A stretch of DNA of 64,000 bases from Cunninghamia lanceolata (taxonomy: Eukaryota > Streptophyta > Pinopsida > Cupressales > Cupressaceae). This document shows, one piece after another, positions 1-12,687 of the stretch. A program made the position numbers and the translations under genes. Where the stretch lies: NCBI GenBank assembly GCA_027924645.1, contig BSBN01000140.1, forward strand, positions 14,824,501-14,888,500, in the 5' to 3' direction. Each line of letters starts with the position of its first letter. The first letter of the stretch is position 1. A model generated the notes under the pieces. It was not told the DNA's origin, did no database searches, and saw only the letters and a program-made list of their open reading frames with translations.

Positions 1-342
1 TCAAACACCTAGTTACTTTCTTTATACCTTGTAGATAGTGAGTAGTGAGCCTCTTTTGAGTAGTGTGCTCGGTCAGTGAGCCCTAATTGGTAAGTGCCAT
101 TTTGTACTTCTATTCTTTTAACAGAGAATACCATCTTGGGTTAGTCACCGCATGATTTTTCCCTTAATAGGGTTTTCCACGTAAAAATCCCTTTGTTATG
201 TGTGTTGATTTCATTTCTACTTTCATGTTCATTCATGCTTATATGTTTTGATAAAGCACTATTGTTAAAGAAGATAAGAAAGTTAAGAAGTTTAAGATAA
301 CTGATTCATCCCCCCTCTCAATTATCTGCCTTGTTTCCAACA
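1..342 (+). mobile_element. 3' end of a copia-type LTR (start lies before the window)
   Basis: This is the downstream end of an LTR of the same family as LTRs A (54932-61753) and B (62056-63293). It shares the repeated AGTGAGCC words, the box TTTTTCCCTTAA followed by GGTTTTCCACGT, and a C-rich stretch (CCCCCCTCTCAATT) just before the end. The likely last bases are TTCCAACA at 335-342. No primer binding site follows, so this is either a 3' LTR or a solo LTR; the start is outside the window and I cannot test the target duplication. The bases from 343 to 532 hold no convincing gene. Confidence 0.75.
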
Positions 343-532
343 CTTTCATCACTGGAGGCTCAATCTTTGGAATGTAGCAGTCATGGTACTCCTCTTGACT
401 TCCCCAAGTCTGCACTTTGCTGAGATACATCCTCTGAGAGATCTGGACCTGATTGTCAGACCTTGCTGCATGCTCTATTCTTGTTCACTGGACCAAAACA
501 CTCCAATCTGACTTCCGGTATAGACATACTAT

Positions 533-1912
533 GTGCTGTGGATGTGTGGGATAAACTTTGTGCCATCAATGACAATAATAGTGAAGTCACATAGTGTCTC
601 TTTCCAACAGGAAATACATGAGAAGATGGTGGATATTGATATAGATCAATACAATGAAGATTTTCATAATAATGAAAGGGATTGTAGAGGCAAGATATTC
701 TACAATTGGTACAACACAGAAAACAAACCCAAGGCTATGGCAAGAATTCACAAGAATCTGCTAAGAATATACTTTAAAGAGGAAATATACTTGATGATTA
801 CAATGTTAAGTGGATTATTGGGATTGAGGGATGGCACTAAGTGTGAGCCATGGATGTTTACTGTCATCGAGTTGATGAGAGAAGCAAAACAAGAGCAAGG
901 ACAAATTCATAGCACCAAGGCTATAAGCATAGTCATATGGAAATAGGCGATGCTAAGGAAGCAAAAGCTATTGCCTTTCTATTTGTCTTCATACTTATTG
1001 TATTCTTGTGCAGCAAAGGTTCAGCCATTCATACATGGGATAGACAGGGTTGGAACCTTAGGAAATGGTCCAGGTCAGAAGTTGGTATATGAACATTACC
1101 CTGATTTACATGAAGAGAATCCATTGAAGAAGTATGCTTTAGTAAATGATGTGTTCTATACATACATGGTTAGAATTTTAAGGGAAGAGAAAGATAAGAG
1201 GTTATCTAAAGATGCAAAAGATACAATTGGGCTGCACAGTTCCTGGTATATTCAATTTCCACATTTTACTTATATCAGAACTGAAGGATTTGAGGGAAAA
1301 CCTTTTATGCTACCCAAGTATCCTTCCAATAAATTGATTGTTCTAGAATTTTCAAGGTAGAATTTGAATGCCTTTAGAATGTACAAGAAGAGGTTTAGCA
1401 GAGGAAATCTTAAGTTACCTTGGTCAATTAGTAGAAATTCATGCTATAGTGAGGGGGTTACTAGTTATTCAGAATAGGAATTGAGATATTATGGATTTGA
1501 GGAGTTTGATTTTGCCAGAATGTTTGATCCCTTTCATAGAATTCAAAATACAATTGATAAAATGTTTAAACATCAAATACATATTGAAGATTTTTGGTCA
1601 GACTGGAAGAATGATAAAGAGGTAAGAAAGAGGGCTCATAAAAGATTAACATTTGATCAAATGAGATCTATGGGAGATATATATGTTCCCCTAGAGGTTG
1701 AGGATGATGGAAAATTGTTGCATCATAGTTATGAAAGTGCCAGGCTTGCTCCTATTGGAGAGCTTGATTGGTCACAACCGTGGAACACATCTTTGGACAT
1801 ATTGTCCAAACTAGTCATCTTGTTTTCAAAAATATGGTTAAAAGATAGGATTGAAGAGCTTAAAGCTAAAGGGAGGGAGATCACATATCCAAAGAAAGGT
1901 AAAAGAGAGTAA
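533..1912 (+). pseudogene. Unrecognised repeat-associated protein, N-terminal globular part (decayed)
   Basis: Three open stretches (533-946, 950-1360, 1481-1912) lie in one reading frame, separated only by in-frame stops (TAG at 944-946 and 1358-1360), so they are pieces of one former coding sequence of at least 460 codons. The first two look like folded protein, rich in aromatic and hydrophobic residues (for example IYFKEEIYLMITMLSGLLGL near 760-830). The third is more charged and ends with KGKRE. I recognise no catalytic motif and no known retroviral domain. It continues, after frame changes, into 1935-4355. Its setting next to an LTR and between retroelements suggests an accessory protein of a transposable element rather than a host gene, but that is inference. 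A decayed host gene is the alternative. Confidence 0.5.
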
Positions 1913-1934
1913 GGGAGCATAGTGATGATCTCCA

Positions 1935-3189
1935 ATGCTTCTCTCAGAAGAAAAGAAAGATTGTAGAAGCCAAAATTGTAAAGAATAAAAATGCTACTCT
2001 TATGGATCCTTGTGCATTAGGAGTGATAGTAGCAGTGTCATTTGGTACATTTGTAGAGGTGAAATCATTAATCCATGATATTAGTACAGAAGAAGCACAT
2101 GCCTCCAAATAAATATCAGGACAGAAGGTTAGAAAAGTAATACCAATAAGCATATCAAAAGGGGAGACTTCAAAAAGAAGTAAAGTCATAGGAGCACAAT
2201 AGGTAGGTGCAAAGTTGAGTGATATACCTAGTCCATCCACCTCAATAAAAAAAAGACAAGCATATGCTCAGGTAAAGATAGAATTCGCTGAAGAAATGCT
2301 ACAAGAGTGAAAAATACATAAAGCCAAATAGGTCATTGAAACTATCCACATTAGGAGTGACAGTAGTGAAAGTGAAGAAAGAGAAATGGATTCAGGAAAA
2401 GAAGTTGGAATGGAAGAAGAATCCAATGAATTTCTAAGTGAAGAAGAGGAGAAAAACACTCAGGCTGAGATGGAAATTGAACAAGGTGCAATGTCTGAAA
2501 AAGAAAGGGTACAAGAAGAATTAGGAATAGTAGATCCCTTTGGTACCCTGGTGTCTCCTGAAATAATAAAAGATGTGCAAGATGAAGCACATAAAATTGA
2601 AGAGTCTGAAAAAGAAGATGTACTTAAGGAGACAATAAAAGAAAAACATGTTCAAGCAAGGGAAGAAACAAGAGCTGGTACCTCAGGTTTAGATATATTA
2701 AATATTCTAAATATGTATGGAGAGCAAAGTGAAGAGGAAAAGAACATGAAAAATAAACAAAAGAGGATGATACAATGGTAGGTTCACCTACACATATAGG
2801 GCATGTACAAAAAGAAGGTGAAACTACAGAGGATGCAGCCAATAAACCTGAAAGAAAAGAACATACAGAAAATATTGATGAAGGTAAAAATGAAGAACAA
2901 GAAAAAGACATAGACATGACAAATGCAAAGAAAGTACATAAGGAAAATGACCAAGAAAAAGAATCATCAAACGGAGAGGGTCCTATGGAAGAAGATGAAG
3001 GTGGAGGGGACACATAAATTGAAGAAGAAGAAAATGAGGGTGAGTCTCAACAGCAGAATGATCCCATGGTAGAAGAGCCGGTGCCTCAACAGTAGCCTCC
3101 TCCACAATAGCAACAGGAATAACAATAGGAACAACAACAACAACCACAAGAATAAGGAGACGTAGAAAAGCCTCAGGAAGAGGTAATCA
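1935..3189 (+). pseudogene. Acidic, Lys/Glu- and Gln-rich linker of the same decayed protein
   Basis: The frame of 1950-2781 is open apart from stops at a few codons, and a second frame continues it from 2775 to about 3189, so one indel lies near 2775. Composition is strongly biased: Ser/Glu runs near 2370-2400, long Glu/Lys stretches from 2386 to 3017, then a glutamine/proline tract at about 3040-3170. That tract has at least five TAG or TAA codons among runs of CAA and CAG, which is what loss of glutamine codons would leave. No domain is recognisable; it should be largely disordered. It links the globular part upstream to the helical part downstream. The minus-strand frames here are shadows of the repetitive Glu/Lys codons. 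Confidence 0.45.
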
Positions 3190-4355
3190 ATGAAGAAAAA
3201 AATTGCTGAAGGCACAAAAGAGGTTCCTGCCTGGTTAGGAGTGGAGATAAGGAAAGAAAAGAAGGAGGTACAATTGGTACCTATTGATATTAAAAGTATA
3301 TTGGTTGATACAATGCTAAGGAAAGAAAGGAGAAAGGCCAGAACCATGTCAGCCATACAAAGAGGTCCAGATGGATCCAGAACACTGAACTTGGTCATAC
3401 CCCAAAAAGAGAAGGCAAAAGGAGAAATAACTATAGATGAATATAAAATACTCAATTTTTACCTAGGGCATACAACAAGGGAGAAACACATAACTGAATG
3501 GGAAGATATGCACCAGGTAATGGTAGAAATGTTAAGAAAGGATAAAGATAAACAAGAATATTTGAAAGGACACATTGTCCAATTGCAAAAATTCATTATT
3601 GGAATATTTGATCCCAATACAATAGTACCGAAATTGCCCAGTGAGATAGAAGTAGTATCTAAAGATAAAATAAAAGATATGGAATATAAGAGGCTAAAAG
3701 CCAATGTTTTTGAAGAGTGGTTCAAAGAATTTAGGCAAGAAGGAGAATGGGTAATAAAACAAATAGTAAAAGGGTGGGAATTGGCTGCCATGGAAAAGAA
3801 TAAATGCAGCATACTTGTAGACAATGGTCAATTTAGAAGAGAGGAATGCAAATCAGAATTGGAACAATTAGAGGAAATTGAAGAAAGAGCAGAAGAACTA
3901 ATAAATGAAGGATTAACTACCCCTTCAATGGCAAATCAAGTGCCACATGCGAAGTTAGAACTAAATTTTGAAGAGGATAATCTCAAAAAGTGCATAACAA
4001 TCACTCAAGATTTAGAAGAAAAGGTAGATGACATGATCAGAATACATAAAAGGATAGTGGAAAGGCTATTAGATCATGAATGCATGGATATACCAGCGTA
4101 TGAACTGCAAAGGGCTTTAACATAATTCAAAGCCATTTTTACACCATGCATGGAGAATCCAGAGGCATATCTAAAAGACAAATGATTGATTCATTGATGG
4201 AGGAAAATGCCAAGATGAAAAAATACAAGAAGAGAAAAGGTTCAAAAAAGGAAGAAAAGAAACTGAAAGAAAGGATTACAATACAGGAGTATGTATGGAT
4301 AAAGAGTCCAAGAGGAGATCGCACCTTTATAGAAGGTGTAATTAATAATTTCTAA
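3190..4355 (+). pseudogene. Helical, highly charged C-terminal part of the same decayed protein
   Basis: An uninterrupted 311-codon frame (3190-4125) is followed by a stop and then by a shifted frame (4146-4355). The text before the stop continues smoothly for about 18 codons and then carries on in the shifted frame near 4185, so one stop plus one indel separate them. The protein is rich in Glu, Lys, Ile and Leu with heptad-like spacing around 3830-3920 and 4000-4080, suggesting coiled-coil helices. The last 70 residues are basic (KKYKKRKGSKKEEKKLKER). No catalytic or zinc-binding motif is seen. The layout (globular, acidic, helical) parallels ORF2 of elements C1 and E2, but I see no residue-level similarity to them. 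Confidence 0.5.
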
Positions 4356-5594
4356 ATGTATTTGAAGGAGTAGAATAATGTAAAAGGGGCAAACAATATT
4401 AAAAAGGATCAAGGGGGTATCTATGGGGAAACTCTAAGAGAAAGCAGAAGTCAAAGAAAGGGAAATCTTATTTTGAAAAGATTCCAATGGCATCCTTTGA
4501 GGAGGAAAAGATACCATTAAGATATTTTGAGAAACAGTTAGAGATGAATATGCACCCTTGATCAATAATAGATGGATCTTGACTATAGACTAAGTTTTGT
4601 AGTTGTAGTTGTATGAAGCTTCAAATTCTATATAAGAAGCTCTGCTACTTGTACATTAGTTACACAGGGATTTTTTGAAAGATAGCTTGCACTTGTAATT
4701 TGTTTGAACATTTTAATTGGAGAAGTATTTTAGTTTAGAGGAGGAGGTCACCTATGTCTACATTAAGGAATGCGTGGAGTATCTAGCTTCCTTATTCTAT
4801 GTGTAAGACGTTTGTAAATTTTTATGTTGATTTGATTAATGAAGCAAAAAGGTCATTCATACATTGTAAACCATATCTGATTGTGTACTTTAAATACAAG
4901 TAAATCTGTGATTCTACATCTATTTTCAGAGTGTTTTCTAGCTCTTATTTGTATCTAAAATACTACCTCTTTAAAAGCTTGCAATCTTCAATGTGTGTTC
5001 ATGAAAATACTTAGGGCTTCACATTTGGAGATTTAGTCTATTGATTTGATTAAGTTTGGTGTATTTCTTACAACATGAATAACAGAGCATTTAGATCCTA
5101 TAGTAGAATGATATTCAATTTGAATTTCTCTAACTTTTCCGCAAATATTTGAAGTAATTAGCTCAAACGCAGAGATTTTAAGGAAATTGTCTTACATTTG
5201 AATGAAGCATGAACAATTGTGTTAATATTTGACAATTTTCATATCAATTTGAAAAGAAAATCTTGTTTCATTATAAATCATACAAAGCTTTGTGATAAGG
5301 TAGTAAATTTATACAAAGAGATGGATAATTTGTTGATATTTGCAACAATTTGCATAATTCGAGTCCAGTGAGTCATAGATCACCTTAAATCAAGTAAGGC
5401 CCCTTGCATAGTACAATTTCACATTAACCTACTAAATTGTCCACAAGGTCAAGACCTGACCATATAGAAACTTGGGATTAAGAACTCTTAATCAATTTCT
5501 TCATATCTTTCAAGATAGTTTAGGTTCATTATGTGAATTTTCATTTTTGTTATGAATGTGTAAAAACAATCATCAACACCTACCAATTCATCAA
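4356..5594. other. No gene recognised; junction between two repeats
   Basis: I see no coding frame that reads as a protein on either strand. The left part is purine-rich (AAAAGGGGC near 4381, AAGGGGGTA near 4410) and could contain a polypurine tract of the plus-strand element. The sequence near 4600-4960 resembles LTR or 3' untranslated sequence. The right part (5000-5594) probably belongs to the minus-strand gypsy element G5 downstream of its gag. Confidence 0.4.
4628..4636 (+). promoter_or_regulatory. TATA-box-like sequence
   Basis: CTATATAAG is followed by a short GC-containing stretch and lies in AT-rich DNA downstream of the plus-strand coding remnant. It resembles the TATA boxes in plant LTRs. 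With no LTR boundaries or target duplication found here, it is only a candidate. Confidence 0.25.
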
Positions 5595-7140
5595 AGCTAC
5601 ATCAGGATTAACATACTGAGTTGAGTATCCAACTAGTTGTTTACATTGCCTGCTAAATTTTTAGTAGCAGCATAGTTATTCTATGCCATCAAAGATTGAC
5701 TTACTATTCCATTTGGGAAAGTGGCCTGGTTATGAGGTTGATTACATGGGTAGCACCATGCATAATCTTGAACCATGTTATTCTGTATAGGCACTATTTC
5801 TTTTGATGTACTAATAGCATTTGGATTATATTTCTGATTTGGCCTATTGTTGTAATTTCTCCTTCGACCCTAATAATTTGCCTAATAACTAGGTCTATTT
5901 GCTTGGTAAGGGGCTGCTTGCTAAGGTCTACTATTCTAGTTTGCTTGAATTGTCAGACTTACTAAATCATTGCTCATAGTCTGCAATATTTTTGCTATAC
6001 TTTGCTGGTTTTCTTTCAACTCTTGAAACTTAGAATGAATGGGATCTGTACTATTTTTTGCATTTTCTTGATAACCAAAAGATGGTATTGATGAAATATG
6101 TGGGGCTAAAATTGGAATTAAAGGCTATATATCTAGAAAAATTAGCATTAGAGGCCTAGGTGCTATTTTACTAGCTTGTATTAAATTGTTTTCTTCTCTT
6201 ATTGTAATATCAAAAGTAGTTGGTAAAGTTACCCCTCCCATAGATTGTATCATAACAGAAATATCAAAATTTAATGCCCTCAAATAATACAAAAAAGCAT
6301 GTTCTGGTGATGGTTTCACTTTTTCAGGGATTCTATTCCATGTTTTCTAAAATCTAAAATTAGAATCTGTCATTTGCTCTTGTGGAGCTCTCTTAATGGT
6401 GGTCGTTTGTTCAACCAATGATAAATTATCAGATTTGTCTTGAAATTGTCTATTCAAAGTAGCACCTAATTCATCCCAAGTTCTAATTGAATTAACTCTT
6501 AAGTCTCTAAACCATTTAAGAGCTTTACCTTTTAGTGATGCTGTTAATAACCTGATTGCAATGTTCTCCTCGGTAATGTGGTGAATAGAACACAAAGAAG
6601 CCACATCTTTGATATGTTCAATGGGTGTAGTCCCATCTTCTCCTATGAAACTTGGTAAACTTTTCAATGTAGCCATCGATATGTCATCTTGTTGGTTTAG
6701 GTTCAAAGGGCTGCCTCCATTAAATGTAACAAAAGGCTAATTCTGAGGTGGAGGTGGATTTCTTCCACCTTCTCCAACTCTGCCAAGAGGTGGTATTGGT
6801 CCTCCACCTCCACCTCCTCTGAGTAGAGACATTGGAGTAGATGGAATTTGAGCTGGTACATGGACTGAAACTACTTGAAATATTTATTGTAACACAGCTT
6901 TGTCTTCTACAAACTTAAGAAGAAGAGGTTCTTCTTGGAAAACATGAATCTATTCTCTTGAGCTTGCTAGTGGAGAACTATTAATTTCTAATGATGAACT
7001 TGCAAATAATTGATTCTGGTGTGAAGCAAACTCTAGATGTGTACTTGGCAGATTTGAAACAACTGATAAATCTATTGTGTTGATCACTTTATCTACTTTT
7101 ATTCCCCTCTTTGGTGGAGATAACTAATTATGCTTCTTCT
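5595..7140 (-). pseudogene. Ty3/gypsy gag of element G5 (decayed)
   Basis: One minus-strand frame runs from about 7140 to 5598 with only nonsense breaks and no frameshift. It has a poly-Gly/Pro region (6720-6800), then a retrotransposon gag core (6347-6706) with the typical segments ENIAIRLLTASLKGKALKWF and IRTWDELG. An N/R-rich basic region follows (5830-5930), and a zinc-knuckle relative CYPCNQPHN lies near 5730, where the last metal ligand is replaced by phenylalanine. The Gag protein would form the virus-like particle and bind RNA. The arrangement resembles gags of Tat/Athila-type plant gypsy elements. Stops occur at positions such as 6352 (F-R-F-stop), where a glutamine would fit. No protease or RT of this element is seen to the left, so it is truncated. 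Confidence 0.8.
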
Positions 7141-9363
7141 TGGAATTTTTACTTGATCTTGTTTGATATTTTTTCATAAGATGCAAGATTTGATCTATAA
7201 AACCAAAGTATTAGAGTCACCAGGTACTTGATAATGAACCTCTAAAAGGTTGAAATTCTACTGCTCATACCAAAAACAACAAAAAGAATAAGTTCTTTTG
7301 AACTAAAAATCAGTTCAAAGTCCCACTGAGCATGCCAAGGACTGTTATCACTTGGAACTGCACCTGTATGCAAGGTTAGTAAAGCTCTACAATTCTATTT
7401 AACATGGGACTAATTTCAGGTTGTGGGTGCCCTATGATGAAATTAGATCTCTAGATTGTGGGCTAGTTCCCTTCAAAAGTTTAATTGGAATATATGTTTT
7501 TTGCTTTGGAAAAAGGAAGAAAGAAACTATATGAGATGAAAATTATAAAATACGGTGATGCACCTAAATTGGATAAAAATAGGCAATCTGGTCCACAATA
7601 TTACTCTGAAATTTGTCTTTCACACAATTCAATCTTGGCATAAATATCACAAAAGTGATTCTAAGGGAGGCTTGAAAATAGACTTTCTGCGAAGGAAATG
7701 GTTTTTCACAACACAAAAAGATTATTTCTAGTTAACACAACCTAAGACCTATGATGATTATATGCTTAATGCTGCAAGCAATAAAGTGAGACAATTATTT
7801 TAAAGGTTTAACTAATAAACACAACAAAATTTCATCAAATCACTTCAAATAATTAGCACTAAATGGAAAGGTAACTAATTGATCTCAAAGGAACAAAGGA
7901 AATAATACAAAGAAGACAAAAATAGAACTTGTAACCTATCGATCTCTCAATAAAAACTGTAAAAATGAGCTACAAAAATTCTCTAATATGTCTGAATCAG
8001 AATGAGAATCAAGAACTAACTCCATAATGAATGAAGTATTACACTATATAGAAAAGACAGGTCAAAATATTAACCTATAGACAATTGGAAATTGAACCTC
8101 AGTTATCTAAAAAAAGCACATGCATAAAATGATAATTGATTCCCTTGCAAGCTTTGAAATCATGTAAAAGACACCTCCAAACTGATGGAAAAATAGATAT
8201 AAGGTGTAAAAATTGCCTCTAATCCATGCACCAATGTAATGACGTGCTCGACTTAAGGTGAACTGCTCATATAACTCCTCAATCTGCTCCTCGAATTGCT
8301 CCTAACTAAAAGGTCAAACTAATGATTTAGTTCCCTCTATCACTCCATGCACAAGTCAAAATAACTTATATCTTCATCAATCCATGCAATGCAATGGCTA
8401 GTAAATAATATTCAATGAATGAATATTCCATTAAAACCTCTTGTGTACTATATATGACTTATTATTAAAAATAGTTTATTTAGGCTATTATTAGTACCAA
8501 TTAGTGTAATTGTACTAATAATATCTTAAATAAACTATAATACATTGGCTATTCATAGCATAAGTCAAAACCTTATGTCTCCCTTTGACTTCACATCTTC
8601 ACCATGCATTAAGGCAAGAAATATCCTTATTACTCCATCATAATGCATTAACCATGCAAAACATAACATCAGTCTAAGAAAGACCCCTACCATCTTTGCC
8701 AAATGCCTCATCTAATTATAGGCCCCTGCCACCTTGCATGCATCTTGTCTTTACACTTGCGTCTTCAAATGATGATTCTTAAAAGTCATAAGGAATATTG
8801 TACTTGGCCATGCAATGTCTAATGTCAACCTCAAGGTAGTAAGCATCATTTGTTTGACTAAAATAGTTGACTTCTAAGGAAAGAAGGTTTGTATTGATTA
8901 TCACGAGGCATTAAGGCATAAGCCTTACCGTTATTACTACAGACCACCTTTTTCATATAAGACACCTCTCTTGTCGGCCACTCCATGTAATAATCACTAG
9001 GTACCACATCATTTGAAGTTTTGACCTCGCTGCTTTTTGGATAAGGAAATGATTTCTATTTGGGAGTCAAAAAGAACAAAGAAAAGAATGAAAATTTAAA
9101 CAAAAGGAGAAATAAACCCTAATTTTTTGATCATTTTTCGTTTGTCTTCATCATGATGGATGCCGCTTTGCTCTGCAACCTCATGGCACTTAGGGTTTGT
9201 CTCATTCTCCATGGCCTCTCTTTGCATCTTTTAGGCTTCTGCTACTCGAAACCTTGGCATTTCTCTATCAAAATGTAACTCAGAAACAAGGTGAGTACTG
9301 AATCTTGGTTTTTAACTGGCATTCTTTACTTTTTCTGTAGCTTTTCTTCATATAAATGGTCAT
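7141..9363. other. Non-coding; probable leader and LTR of gypsy element G5
   Basis: There is no believable gene. The interval lies upstream of the minus-strand G5 gag, so it should hold its leader, primer site and 5' LTR. A possible LTR edge is the plus-strand TGTAATGACG at about 8235, next to CACCAA, which on the minus strand reads as TTGGTG and could begin a primer binding site. I could not find a second LTR copy to prove it. A long hairpin (8471-8538) is listed separately. Confidence 0.35.
8471..8538. repeat. Near-perfect 68-bp inverted repeat (hairpin)
   Basis: The left arm starts ATAGTTTATTTAGGCTATTA and the right arm ends TAATATCTTAAATAAACTAT. The arms pair over about 27 bp with two mismatches, and pairing continues inward through GTACCAATT/AATTGTAC with a one-base bulge. 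The loop is only a few bases. It may be a palindromic miniature element or a structural feature of the surrounding LTR. No target duplication was established. Confidence 0.75.
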
Positions 9364-10280
9364 GGCCATGAGCCTGTATAAGATTGTGCAACTCTAACAA
9401 TCTTTCCATTTGTTTAATGAATCTTTTTCCCTACAATCTGGAAACGTAAAAAAAAAAAGTTGAGGCCGTGGCTCCTACAGTCTCCTTCTTACACTCTTGA
9501 GGTAAACTTGTTGGTTCTTCTTACTTTCCTCAGTCTTATTTCTTTCACTATATCTTGAAAAAAGAGTTAAGGGTTTTGTAATTTTTTGCATCACAAACCC
9601 TCCTAGCTATGGCCATGCTCCACTCTACTTTCTGTAGTGCTCATTCAACTAGAAGACAAAAAATGAAATAAGGGTTTCAAATTTTTTGAGATGGGTATTT
9701 CATTTTGAACACATAGAACCTCTCTTGTCGTGGCCATGGCAGTATATGTATCTTTATAGCATTCATTTAACTGTATGAAAGAAAATGGAATAAGGGTTTC
9801 AAAAACTTTTAAACAAGGATTTCATAATTTTTGACATAGTAACCCTTAATTTCCTCCATGGCTATGCTCCATTACATTTTGTAGATACAAGGATGAGACA
9901 AAAAGATGGTTTCTGTGTATGAGATAAAGGCTTTATTGTATGCAAATTGGTATTACTTTTTAAGCAAAAAGATGCTTTTCCTATCATAGCCATGCATATT
10001 CCTCTCTGTATACTTCTCATTTTTCTTCTATAGATGAAAAAAGTATATAGGGTTTCAACAAAGTTTTTTCTAGATTCTAAGACACATAAACCTTTGTCTG
10101 ATATAGGCATGGCATTTTGCTATTTTTCCATAAATCTCTTTGACTGTATCGTTTGGGCACGACCATGGTGCAGGTACACCTCTTTGTAATTCTTACCCTC
10201 AATGTGCATATATGGTGGAAGTTAGGGTTTCATTCCAAAAAAAAATGAGGGAAAAAGCCTCTCTTTTTGTTTAGGATCAT
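9364..10280. repeat. Degenerate tandem repeat, period about 124 bp
   Basis: A block centred on (G)GCCATG recurs at 9364, 9611, 9732, 9860, 9988 and 10105, i.e. at spacings of 247 (twice about 124), 121, 128, 128 and 117 bp. Less clear copies follow at 10161 and 10275. Between the blocks a second word, AAGGGTTTCA or TAGGGTTTCA, recurs (9671, 9795, 10048, 10225). Copies are diverged, so the array is old. There is no coding potential. It probably lies in a long LTR or untranslated leader. Confidence 0.6.
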
Positions 10281-12687
10281 GGTAGAAAACCTTACCATTC
10301 TTGGTTGATTGACTGTATGTAGGAAAGTTATTAGGTTTACAAACTCTCCTGTAGAAATTTGTATCCATGTGAATATACAACTTGTTCTCTTGTCTATTAA
10401 CAACTCTTAATGATGATAAGTCTCTTTTGATGTAGCATACTTTTCAAAAGGCCTGCAGTTTAGTACTCTTTACTTGTCTTCTTAAGCATGTTCAATATGT
10501 ATTTGATTTCTCTCTATCCTTCATGGGGCAAGGCCTGTATCACAACTATGTCAGTCAAGAACAATGGCATAAGAAATAATGAATGCTTATTTTTTTGTCT
10601 CTGTCAACATTATCACTGTAGCATATATATTTCATGCTTTGAGTCTTCTATAGTTATTCTTGTCTTTATAACAATGAAACAAAACAACTGTGGCCCTTGC
10701 CATTATTGCATTATAACAATCTTATGCTTTCTGAAGGATGTTCACGGTAAGACATTGATCCTCTTACATCTATTTGTCAACTTCTTAATTGTATGTTGTC
10801 TCCATTTTTAGAATGTATCTCTGCATTAGCACCGTGACTTGTCTATATAATAGTTGACTATCCACTCTTGATGATGATATCATCAAAAGGATCAAAATCA
10901 TGACTGCCTTTAGCTCTTATTACCTCATTTCCATAATTGATTTTCTTTGTGATTGAGGTATGGTTTCTTATCATGTGCTCCTCATTATAAAACCTTGCAT
11001 ATTCTATGACAACTCTTGCATACTAGTTGTTTTGATTATGAACAACATCTTATCTCTAGATTTCATCCACTTTCTATACCTGAATGTCATAACCTCATGT
11101 CACATTATCACTATGGCATATATATGTTCTAGGTCCTCTATTGTTTCTCCTCCACCACTATGATAATTAGCAGTTACAAGATATGCATAAGGAATACTTG
11201 ACTACTACTAGTTAGAGGTATCAATGCCTTGTTGTTTGATCTCTCTTGTGTATCATATATTTGTAGATATTTTATTATTCTGTCAAAGACCATGATACCT
11301 ATATTTTGATATTTCTCTAAACTGAAACTATATCAGTCATTTGATCTTTATTTGATCATCATATACATAACAAATAAAGCTCCTGAAGCCTGTTCCTTCT
11401 ACCTGATATGCAATGGAACCTATTTAACATATGTAACCATATCTACACTTGATGACTAAGCTTGATGACTATACCTATCTCTATTCACTCTTCTGTCATA
11501 TCTTAAGTCTAGTTTTTGAAATATGACATCAAATATGATAGGAAAATGGTATTCTGATAATGTTATGAAATAGATGAAATACCTCTTATGGTTGCAATTT
11601 TGATTTTTGTATTTGTCAACTGTAATGAATGTCATAATGACATATCCTTTCTACAAGTTGATTAGATGATGCACAGTGTAGCTTGGAATGATGCATCCTA
11701 TCTTTCTTGATACTCTTTTCAAATGAAAAGAAAACATACTAGGATCAAACCCTTGTCAGAGCCACATTTAATCCACATGTTTATTTGTCTTCAAATCAAA
11801 AACAATACTTGTCCTATACCTACACAGTGAACAAAGAAGTTAGCATAAAAAATATACCTGATGGTATTGATTGATCTCCTTCTTGATTTTTTGTAATTTG
11901 TAGCACTTATCTGATCTAATCTTTCTTGTGCAATGCAAGATGTCATAAGTAGATAGATCTGGTTGAAAAAAGCACATGATAACTTTAAACATGCAGAGCG
12001 CTAACAGGGTTGTCCCCAAAATTTTTGTAGGTTCAACTGATGATATGAGCTAAAAGTAAAGACTGAAGATTGAAGACTAGAGGCCAACATCAACAAAACA
12101 ACCTTCTTGCTTAGGTAATGATGGATCTTTCATTTTATCATGTGTTCATTTCCTTTCTTTTATCAAATAGATATATAGCTTGCATGTATGCAATTGCTCA
12201 GTCTAGTTACTCCCATGGCTTGTGTGGGACACATTTGAACACTTCTTTTAAACATGACTAGTTAATTTCTCTTATGTATATGATGTATATGTATTTTTTT
12301 TTTAATCAATGCATAAGATAAAGTAACAGATATTGAATGTATGCTCAAAAGTGACATGAATTAATAGTCCAATACAAATTTCTTTCTTTCTTTTATTCAA
12401 AACTGATTAACTAAATAATCAATCTAACTTATAACTCCTGAAAGATAACATGATGCAAAACAACTGTATTTCTTGAATGATTGGTACGTTGGTAATCCCA
12501 TTCTCTTGTCATGATAACTCATCAGTCTTGATTAGACTGATGGGCTATCCTATCAACTAAATCTCCTTCTCTTCTCTTGTCAAGATATCAACCTATTTAA
12601 TAAATGTATAACCCTAAAGTTTTCTTTTATTCATTCTGAACAATTACACTTAGATCAAACTAATTTTAAGGGTGAACAAAAAATTAG
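10281..12687. other. No gene or recognisable element
   Basis: The open frames here (for example 10488-10811 plus strand, 107 codons) have low-complexity, Cys/Phe/Ile-rich translations typical of AT-rich non-coding DNA. I see no LTR pair, no primer binding site and no domain. It could be the interior of a long LTR, or flanking DNA joined to the truncated edge of the C1 LTR at about 12688. Confidence 0.4.

Noticed and set aside
239..430. 63-codon minus-strand frame spanning the LTR end
   Set aside because: The first two thirds read like protein, but it runs into LTR sequence and has no partner text beyond. Too short to call.
2268..3455. Long minus-strand Ser/Leu/Phe-rich frames
   Set aside because: These are complements of Glu/Lys-rich codons of the plus-strand remnant and have no independent features.
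10488..10811. 107-codon plus-strand frame, possible small membrane protein
   Set aside because: Composition (Cys, Phe, Ile, His) is that of translated AT-rich non-coding DNA, there is no homologous look, and neighbouring frames of similar length are equally random.
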